From positions 30,513,148 to 30,577,147 of the forward strand of contig NC_090706.1 in the NCBI RefSeq assembly GCF_040954835.1: a DNA stretch of 64,000 nucleotides. The letters are read 5' to 3'. Positions within the stretch are counted from its first letter, which is position 1; the number at the start of each line of letters is the position of its first letter. The translations under genes were made by a program, and so were the position numbers. Positions 1 to 7,844 of the stretch are shown here, one piece after another. The notes under the pieces were generated by a model, which saw only the letters and a program-made list of their open reading frames with translations, was not told the DNA's origin and did no database searches. This stretch comes from Lepisosteus oculatus (taxonomy: Eukaryota; Chordata; Actinopteri; Semionotiformes; Lepisosteidae).

Positions 1-13
1 TTTTTGTTAACAG

Positions 14-633
14 GATTTCTTGTCTACGCAAGTACTTTGCTCATTGCAACTTTGCTGCTGATCTTCTACTTCTCACCACGGATCGGGCAGACCAATATCT
101 TGATCTACATTAGCATTTGCTCTCTTCTGGGGGCCTTCACTGTCTCCTCCGTCAAAGGTCTGGGCATCGCCATAAAGACATTCTTCTCGGACCCCTCTGT
201 GATAAAGCACCCCCTGACCTGGATTCTGATTGTCTCGCTAGTGGCTTCGGTTATCATCCAGATAAACTACCTGAACAAGTCACTGGATGTCTTCAACACC
301 CTGCTGGTGTATCCCATCTATTATGTCTTCTTCACAACCGTTGTTCTGACCACGTCCGTCATCCTTTTTAAGGAGTGGTACTCTATGTCAGGAGTGGACA
401 TTGTCGGAACGCTGTGTGGGTTCCTGGTGATTGTTTTAGGGGTTTTTATGCTGCACGTTTTCAGGGATCTCAAAGTCAGCTTGGCCAACCTTCCACAGAC
501 TATTAATCATAGACAGGTGGAAGAGCCGGCGCCTCAGGTGATCAAAGTAGATGACAAACACATACTCATTGAAAATATGGAAAGCCTGCCTCCTTTCATG
601 GAAGACTCACCCAGAGTGTTCATAATCAGCTGA
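14..633 (+). CDS. nipal4: NIPA-like magnesium transporter, terminal exon (partial)
   Basis: Last coding exon of a NIPA-family Mg2+ transporter of the plasma or endomembranes. The exon opens after an AG at 12-13 in phase 1 and runs 206 full codons to TGA at 631-633. It encodes about five hydrophobic segments, the C-terminal half of the roughly nine-pass family fold. Family motifs are visible, including [38 protein letters not shown] and [12 protein letters not shown] hydrophilic tail follows, ending in PRVFIIS. The earlier exons lie outside the window. The NIPAL1/NIPAL4 subgroup is indicated by the [10 protein letters not shown] region and the tail (from memory of the family). I prefer NIPAL4 because HMMR follows and both genes lie on human 5q33-q34; NIPAL1 is the alternative. 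Confidence 0.85.
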
Positions 634-1315
634 AAACATGGGTTGTGCGTCTTTACAGTGTGTATATTTTAATGTCGTTTTGTATTTATTTGCGTTTGTG
701 GCTGCTGACGACGCTGTTGATGAAGTGGCCAGTACAGAAAGCAGTATTGTTCTGAAATGGAAATATCCTAAAGTGTAAAATAATATGTACACAATTGCGG
801 TTTTAAGTGCAATTTGTTTTGAAACTAACCTACACCTACAGTTTTCAAAGTTGTAGGATTTGCTTCTTGACTCCGAGTTGTCACTTCTGAGTGAACCTGG
901 ATTTTTTAAGGAATCATACCTTGGACCTTCAGTCCTGTATGTTTTAAGGAAGAAAGCCATTCTTGAGAAGATTGTAAACTAGATTAAAGATATGGAGAAC
1001 TGTTTGCTTTTGAAATGTTTAGTTTCTAATCATCAGTAGATGATGTAGGTGTTTAAAGAGAGGCAATATCATAAATTATACATATGTAATACTTAGTTTC
1101 AGAGTTTTTTTTTAATATGTATCAAGTGCTATTTTTATACATTAGAGGTCTATTACTAAATTTAATCTGAAAACAGATTACATTTTCTCATGTACAGTAT
1201 TGGTTAAATGCATCAGTACATGTGAAACGTATTCTTGCAAAACATTTCCTTCTGTAAATCAGATTTTATATTGGTAATGAGATCTATGAATAATAAACCT
1301 CTGTAGAAATATGTT
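634..1315 (+). other. 3' UTR of the NIPA-like gene with poly(A) signal
   Basis: AT-rich non-coding sequence directly after the stop codon. A canonical AATAAA lies at 1292-1297, so transcription probably ends near 1310-1320. The reverse-strand reading frame at 607-960 shows no recognisable protein and is treated as chance. Confidence 0.6.
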
Positions 1316-3978
1316 GTTTTTTTAGGTGGGGAGAGGGTAGAACTTTTTATACAGTAAGTCATCCTTCTGTCTTTTTAGATTTTTGCTTTTTACTCAGTCT
1401 CAAGACTACTGCCCTTCCTTTAAAAACTTTTTGTCTATATAACGAGGAGTGAACAAACTCTCATTCTAAAGTGGTGTGTAGTCGACACTTTAATAAGAAT
1501 GTTGTACAGAAACTAGAATTTTCTTCAAATTCCTATTTTAATTCAATATGATTATTACATAGACTGGTGCACATTTTTCCAGTTCATTTAGGTATTTTAA
1601 ATCAAGAGCAAAGTCTGAGATGTATTTGTTATCACAAATTCATCTGAGATAGTCACTAATATGACTCTAAAGTACATATTACGCAAGAGCACTCCTGGTT
1701 ATCTTCCCTTAAAAAAAAGAGTTTAAATCCAATGCCAGAGTACATGGCCTAGTTATGCATGCAGATTAATAGTGTCAGTTAATTCTGTGCATGGAGAGAG
1801 GAATTGTTTTGCATGCGAGATTGAGCACAATTCCTGAAAGGCAAATGTGTGTTCATTATGCATTACAAAACCTCTCTCATTCACGAACCTTTCACATAGT
1901 ATACATAGCATGATAAATGATGGTGTGTGGTGGGGGTTTGATGGAGAACTGATGTTCAATGTAACTGATGTTCAGAACTGCCTCCTCCTAATACTCCAGA
2001 TGTCAATCATTTACTAGTTTCTACAGTTTCAGCAGAAACAATATGTTGTTGGAACATTTTCTGCATACTAGGATGATCTTGAATTTCTTAGTTATCAGCC
2101 TCTTAGACATCTGCCTGTTTGAAATGCTTTGGGCTACTGATTTATATTGATGAGAAATGTTCCAGACTGTTATTTCAGTATAAGCTGTCTGAACCTTTGA
2201 TCTTTGTTAAGCAAATAGCTAAAGTATCTTTTTAGCAGATGCTCCTCTTGCAGGCTGAACAAATGTGTGGAATGAGAATTAAAAAAACTTAGTTTGTACT
2301 AATTCAATGATACACCTGTTTACATTCATAAAAGGCAGTTCTGTCTGTGGGAACAATGTTCCTCTTTAAACATCTTGTAAACGGCTACTGTTTTTTAGGT
2401 TGGTCTGTAAAGCTTGGGATTTTGTGTTCTAAAGTATGCTTTCACTGTGAATGTAAAAAAACCTAAGCGATTTGTGTTCCTGTGATTTACTTTATTTTAA
2501 TCTGACAATTTTGTTTTGTAGTTTTCTTTACATAAAAAAATTAAAAAGCAAAAACCTTGGTCTGATAAAATGTTTACATATACTTGTGTCCCATCATTTG
2601 CTTTAGAAAAAAATATTTGTTTTTTTACTATCTCATTCGTACCCTTAATGTCATAGAATGTTGCTTTTGTTTCTGTTTTCTTAGGGAATGTTTGAGTCTA
2701 TTTTCTGCCAAATGTTAGATTTTCTTCACATGGACCCCCATGGGGAGTTTCCTTTTCTCCCCAGAAATCTATATGGAATAAATATATTTTACAATGTAAA
2801 ACATCTTCTTAAGAGACTTTTGCAATGTTGCATGTCAGTCATTAGGTACATCTGTATCAGAACAATTACGTAAAGAAGGCTTAACCGAGTCACATTTATT
2901 TATGTGATTGAATTAACAGACATATGAAATAGTTTGGCTAATTAAAAAACAATAATTTAAACTGCAATATTGTATAGTCATTAGATATAAAAATGTTAAT
3001 AGTTCACCTATAAATGCTGGTACCAATTTATCATTATAATTCTTCCAGTGGTTTAGAAACTTTATTACCCATTCAATTTAATTATATTTTAAAGGAACAG
3101 GTAAAGTTTTATTCCATGGTGAAAGGAAAGGTAAAAGGACAGAGAGAAAATGTTTCGGCTGTGGAGCCGTCTTCAAGTGCAAACTAAATTTAACTTTGTT
3201 TTGTAAGTCTGGAAAGCACGTTTCTGTTAGTAAATTCCTTCCATAGGTAGGATACTTTCTAAAGAGGATGACACCTAGTGGAAATACTGTACAACGCACC
3301 AGTGTGGCCCATATTCCGTCTGCTCTTCTGTTTTCTAGCTGGAGGAGCTGTAGATTCAAACTGCAGTGTCAGTTGTATGCAGATCACTAAAAGACCTGAG
3401 AGATGTGGTAGAGCATATGAAGGGAAAAGGGAATTCTTCTCTTCAAGCTATTATTAGTTAACACCTTTTTCTAAATTTTATGTGTAATTAATAATCAGTG
3501 TTGCCCCATGTTTGAAGTTGTTTATATCACACAAATTACTATTTTGATCTAGGATTCAAGACTTTGTCCCTATATGCTAGAGATGCTACAACAACTCTTT
3601 GGGCCCTTTTTAAAATGTGTAATTATGGATTAAAACATACTTAACATTTCTGCAAATGAGGTACGGAGTCCAGTTTAGTTCCTAGGGGTACCTTTGATCA
3701 TATTTATGAGTAAATACCTAACCTCCTAATCTGTACAGTGCGACAGCATTAGCTAAAGCATGTTGAACTGAATATTTCTATCAACATTAAATGCGGATTC
3801 CAGAAAGACCCCTGATTCAGCCAGCTCCTGACTGCAAAAGAAAAATAAAGTGAGTATTTTGGTTTATTTAAATGCTATTTTGGAAAATGACATGAAAAAG
3901 AAACTATGGAGCCAATTTTGTTCCAGAAGCTTTAAAAGACAATATAAATGTTTTTTTTAATATTATAACTAAAACTGA
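1316..3978. other. Intergenic spacer between the NIPA-like gene and insulin copy A
   Basis: No exon with coding character and usable splice sites was found on either strand. Content is AT-rich unique-looking sequence plus the repeat fragment at 3091-3190. A further AATAAA at 3845-3850 has no gene to which I can assign it. Confidence 0.5.
3091..3190. repeat. Half copy of a foldback (MITE-like) element
   Basis: Begins AAAGGAACAGGTAAA, then TTTATTCCATGGTGAAA, and ends in the motif GTTTCGGCTGTGGAGCCGTC. The same ordered motifs make up one arm of the complete foldback at 37181-37332 and occur at 5620-5720 and 7074-7190. Only one arm is present here. Confidence 0.6.
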
Positions 3979-4346
3979 AGGCAGATTGATGGTATGTGAA
4001 TAGTCTATGCGAGTCAATGACCATGAGCATTTTCTTGAAAGTATCACATTAGCCATCTGGTGACACTGCTGAGTGCTCTGAACATGAAGTGTTGTTTTAA
4101 AGTCACTAATGGAGTGGCAGGTGGTGAAGCTTATCTTGGTCAATGCCTGTGATGAGATCCTTACATATGAATTGTTCTGTCACCCCGCATCTATACAATT
4201 TAGCAAGACAAACATACTTAACGACTTAGAAAACTAAATTAGAACTGATTCCATTAAATCAAAACTTGCCAACAGTGCAAATTTTAATTCACCCACAAGG
4301 GTGGTACCTACGTCACTTCTTGCCGAGCTCAGGAACATTGTAGGGG
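3979..4346 (+). promoter_or_regulatory. Insulin copy A upstream regulatory region
   Basis: Non-coding sequence shared with the region upstream of insulin copy B (25264-25668, opposite strand). The strongest part, about 4040-4165, matches copy B at roughly 92% by hand alignment. Seen within 26 bp: ATTAG (A-box core, 4048-4052), CCATCTGG (E-box, 4053-4060) and TGCTGAG (MAF half-site, 4067-4073). A second A-box core, CACTAATGG, and an E-box, CAGGTG, follow near 4106-4126. Nearer the gene, a 17-mer (4263-4279) is identical in both copies, and a CRE-type CGTCA lies at 4311-4315. In mammals, PDX1, NEUROD1 and MAFA act on A, E and C boxes of the insulin promoter; binding here is inferred. Confidence 0.65.
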
Positions 4347-4411
4347 TATATATAGGGATGACAAAACTGGCTTTCCCAGCATCTTTCAACTTCCAATTTG
4401 CTTTGTTGAAG
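4347..4411 (+). promoter_or_regulatory. ins: Insulin copy A TATA box and non-coding exon 1
   Basis: TATATATA at 4347-4354 is followed about 30 bp later by a probable start site near 4378. A short exon without ATG then ends at 4411 before the donor GTAAGA. Copy B has the same order at 25263-25197. This matches the known insulin gene plan, in which a short untranslated exon precedes the coding exon. Intron 1 (4412-5133, 722 nt) ends in CTCTCCGCAG. The exact start site is inferred. Confidence 0.65.
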
Positions 4412-5143
4412 GTAAGAATGATCTTTGAGTTTCATGCCACGGATATATCAATCAGACAGGAGCATTACAATATGTTTTGGAACATTTGTAAAATGTTTTG
4501 AAAATCTACCTGGCATATCTCAAGAAAATCTATATGATTTCCAATCTTAATGGTTTCAAAGTGGAATAGGATAAAATTCAAGACAAGCTACCACAACATT
4601 TTTCATTACATAAGAAAGCTTTTTTTTAATTACATAATCTTGACTGTTTTCTGAAATGCATGTATATAGGACTATTCAATATGGGTGTGAACACCCAAGA
4701 TTTTCAAAGTAAACAAAGGATTAAATAAGTACTCAAAACTTTCTGCAATTTTTACAGGATTATAATAAATATCAGTATTTCTACAATACAATAACTCTAA
4801 TGTAGTGATATAGTAAACAATACAGTAAACATAAACATCAAGGTGTTTGCTAAACAAATAATACAGTAATAATGCAGTAAATATTCATGTCCATATCATT
4901 TTGAAACCAACAAATAGAAGATTAATTGTTTGGTTCAACCAGTAAACAATTCAAATGACGAATTAAACAGAGAATGGAACAGAAGGGAGTTTAGTTAGTG
5001 CATCTTACTCGTAGCTTAGTGTTTTTGACCATCACAGTGAACTGACACCTGCAATATGATAGAAATTACCAAAAATATCCCTGCCTTCGGGATTTTGCTG
5101 AAACTTTTATACCGCTCCTACGGCTCTCCGCAGCGCTTGTACT

Positions 5144-6078
5144 ATGGCTCGGCGGTTCCAAGTTTTCTCTCTGCTCGCCCTGCTGGTCCTCACTTCTCCA
5201 CCCGTGACTGATGCTGCAGCCAATCAGCATCTCTGCGGGTCTCACTTAGCGGAAGCCCTGTATTTGGTCTGCGGAGAGCGGGGATTCACCTACGATCCCG
5301 ATAAAATGAGCGGAACGGAGCCGGGACTTGGTAAGCCGTGCTTCGCTTTCTCATCTCTGTGGCTGAAGGCTCCCGTCTGCACAAAAGCTCATATTGTTGA
5401 AGCTTCCGTTTTGACAAGTGCTTCATGGCAAAGAAAACATTTCTACAAACAAGTGTGTGGGAAGGTTATCCCGATTTCTCCGTCCAGCAAAATGAATTCT
5501 AAGCGATCGCTCCATATTAAACAGATGTAGCAGTGGGCGTGCTATATAAAAAAAAAAGTTGTCTTTGTCTGGACTAGCATGTGCTCGTTGTATAGTGTGT
5601 AATCAAGTAATAATTATAAAATGCTGAAAAGACGTCTTTTTTTCTCTTTTCAGCATGGAATAAACCTTTACTTGTTCGTTTGCAGCCTACACATGCTGAC
5701 GCAGCTACCCACTTGAATATAATTAAAATATATATTTTTAATCCCCTATTTGACGTGCTATTTATTACAAATTATACATGTAATTAAAAACCTAAATCTA
5801 TTTAAGCTGTATACCTAACTTCTTGCTGTTTTGAGAGCTGGTTTTAGTTAGGTGGTTATTTGATCATCGTTTTGATTCTGTTTTTTATGTTTAATTAAGA
5901 CTAATTTTGTAATGTTGGACTGCTTGTAGGTTTGCTCACTGGAAAAGCTGGGGAGGAGAATGTAGTGGACGAATATCCATTCAAGGAACAAGGAGAGATG
6001 AAAGTGAAGAGAGGCATCATTGAACAGTGCTGCCACAAGCCTTGCACCATATACGAACTGGAAAGTTACTGCAATTAA
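5144..6078 (+). CDS. ins: Divergent preproinsulin, copy A
   Basis: Two coding parts, 5144-5330 and 5930-6078, joined in phase 1 by GTAAGC..TTGTAG (intron 599 nt); 111 residues. The ATG lies 10 nt after the intron-1 acceptor, as in copy B. Residues 1-24 are a signal peptide ([16 protein letters not shown] core), with likely cleavage before AANQHLCG. B-chain cysteines B7 and B19 and A-chain cysteines A6, A7, A11 and A20 are all present, so the insulin fold should form. The C/A junction [11 protein letters not shown] is kept. The B/C junction reads [11 protein letters not shown] with no dibasic pair, where copy B reads [12 protein letters not shown]12 is Ala (normally Val), B25 is Thr (normally Phe) and A3 is Ile (normally Val). 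His B10 is kept. The reading frame is intact, so I call a gene and not a pseudogene. It lies about 1.7 kb upstream of hmmr in the same direction. Confidence 0.93.
5620..5720. repeat. Foldback-element fragment inside intron 2 of insulin copy A
   Basis: Contains GCTGAAAAGACG, CTTTTCAGCATGGAATAAAC, TTTGCAGCC and CATGCTGACGCAGCTACC, in the order of the right arm and tail of the element at 37266-37370. It is absent from intron 2 of copy B (362 nt against 599 nt), so it was probably inserted after the duplication and explains part of the length difference. Confidence 0.65.
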
Positions 6079-6405
6079 AGCCAAGTGATTACACTAAATT
6101 AATGTGATTTAAAATATCCATGTGTTGCATTATTTTGAAACATTAAAGATTTAAAAACATTGAAAAAAAGGACTTCAGTTTTTTTAAGAAGAAATCTGTG
6201 ACAGCATTAATGAATTAACATCCATCTGCTACAAAACTATTAGCTGGCTTTAAACCCTTTGCCTTGACATTGAATTAATACATATACATGCATTCCCCCC
6301 CCAACAGGATCCTATAAACAGCTTGCTCATGACATAAAAGAAAATGAAGAAAGATCTGTGAATAAAGATTGCAATATGACGTTGATCTTTGGTAGCTTTA
6401 AACTC
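6079..6405 (+). other. Insulin copy A 3' UTR and duplicated downstream flank
   Basis: ATTAAA poly(A) signal at 6142-6147, about 65 nt after the stop codon. Short blocks run in the same order as the flank downstream of copy B (23406 down to about 23090): AATGTGATTTAAAATATCCA, AAACATTAAAGAT, GTGACAGCATTA, TTAGCTGGCTTTAAACC, a C-run and AACAGCTTGCTCATG. Similarity fades after about 6405. Confidence 0.6.
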
Positions 6406-7559
6406 AGGTTAATGTGATTATTAAAAACACATGGTGTTCATAAGTTTGTGTTGTTTGGTTATATATAGTTACACTCATCTGTTCTAACAAAGATTTGTTT
6501 TTGCTACAAAAGATGTCAGACTTTCAGAACACCCAGAATCAATTGGATATAACCCTCACCTTAAACCACTTCATCTTAAAGGGTTTCTGTCCAGAAAATG
6601 TGAGTCTTAGGAAGCAGAGACACTAAAGTGATACCAATGCTTCACTTCTGAAATCTTGAAAACTGAATACTAGACACAAATAACTGTGGCTTGAAAAGTG
6701 GAATAACTCATCAGCTGATCTGATTAAAACATGCATTTCATGCAACATACAGGGGTACAATACCAGTGTTATCTTGTCATATAAGTCAGTTAAAAGTGAT
6801 TCTCAAGCTAGGATTTAGGATTACAGAAGACAATCCATAAAATATATCAGGAATACTAGGCATAATTATAATAATGTTTTTTCATTACAAAGAAATCTTA
6901 ATGAATTGCAGTAAGATTTTCCAGCCCCAGTTCTTGGGGTTGCCCTGTTGAGAGTGTTTTTGTTTATCATCTCTTCCATAATATTCGAAAAATGGAACAT
7001 ATTCAACATCCAACAAAAAAGACAGCATAGGTTTTCATTAAATATATATAATACTAGTTATATATATATAATACTGCAGCGTAGGCTGCAAAGGAACAAG
7101 TAAATGTTTATTCCAAGCTGAAAAGAAAAGAAACACAACATGTTTAATTCATGTTTCAACATTCGTCTGTGGAGCCGTAATGTGCTACATTAATACTATA
7201 TAATGTTAAATACAGTGCATAGTTTTGCAATTTTTATCCTTCATTGAAATATAATTCTTACAGGCACATATATAGTAAGAAAGTTTTAGAAAGCAACACC
7301 TGTTCAGGAGTTCTTTTTACGTTTCAGAAAATGAATTGGTATTGGAGGCTACGTGCCGTCATTCTTGCTCAGTGCCTGTTGAGAAAGCCTTTGATTAATG
7401 GTTTGATTTGATAATGCAAGAAGAGGACGAAAGGAATCACAATTGCTATCACGATGATCTTCGTAGTTAAATCAACAGACTGAAATGTTTAATAGCTTTG
7501 ACCTAAACGGCGATCCGTAGGTGAAAGGCACCGGCATTGAAAACAATAAATGACGTAGG
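6406..7559. other. Spacer between insulin copy A and hmmr
   Basis: No gene seen. It holds an AT-rich microsatellite at 7041-7073 (ATATATATAATACT occurs twice) and a foldback-element half copy at 7074-7190. I do not find NUDCD2, the head-to-head neighbour of HMMR in mammals. Confidence 0.5.
7074..7190. repeat. Half copy of the foldback (MITE-like) element
   Basis: Ordered motifs CTGCAGCGTAGGCTGCAAAG, GAACAAGTAAATGTTTATTC, CAAGCTGAAAAGAAAAG and GTCTGTGGAGCCG match the left arm of the complete copy at 37181-37249. It lies directly after an (AT)n tract. Confidence 0.6.
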
Positions 7560-7844
7560 AAGCGCTTTTCGCGATGATTGGCGGAGAGCGCTCAAACCGA
7601 TTTCTTTGCGAGGGTTCGTCCTCCGGCTGGAAACATGCAGGTGAGCTTCAATTGGCTGTAGAGTTTACATTTCCGGTTATAATCTGCTCTCTGGTTGGAC
7701 GTTTAGTTTAACGTTCTAGTGAGGCAAGTTTGAATATTTCTTGTTTTGGCAAGTGTCTATCTGGGTGAAGCGTTGTTATTGTAAATCGTTCCAGATAAGG
7801 ACAGGAATTGCAGGAGGGATTTATACATACGGTTTTCCCCCGAA
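7560..7844 (+). promoter_or_regulatory. hmmr promoter region and 5' UTR
   Basis: CpG content rises here relative to the surroundings. Visible motifs are an E2F-like TTTTCGCG (7566-7573), inverted CCAAT boxes ATTGG at 7577 and 7651, and a CHR-type TTTGAA (7729-7734). CCAAT plus CHR/E2F sites are usual for G2/M genes such as HMMR. ATGCAG|GTGAGC at 7635-7646 looks like a splice donor and may end an alternative non-coding exon. No TATA box was noted. Factor binding is inferred. Confidence 0.5.

Noticed and set aside
607-960. 117-residue reverse-strand frame over the NIPA-like 3' UTR
   Set aside because: Antisense to an obvious 3' UTR, with no recognisable domain.
3904-4143. Reverse-strand frame across the conserved insulin upstream block
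   Set aside because: Differences between the two copies include an indel and do not favour third codon positions, so conservation there is better explained by regulation.
5144-5530. Uninterrupted 128-residue reading frame through the first coding exon of insulin copy A
   Set aside because: The last 66 residues are intron read-through after the GTAAGC donor. The spliced form restores the C-peptide and A chain exactly as in copy B.
5144-6078. Insulin copy A as a pseudogene
   Set aside because: Intact frame, splice sites, promoter, signal peptide, C/A cleavage site and all six cysteines argue against decay, although function is unproven.
6406-7559. A NUDCD2 gene head-to-head with hmmr, as in mammals
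   Set aside because: No reverse-strand exon with NUDCD2-like content was found in this spacer.
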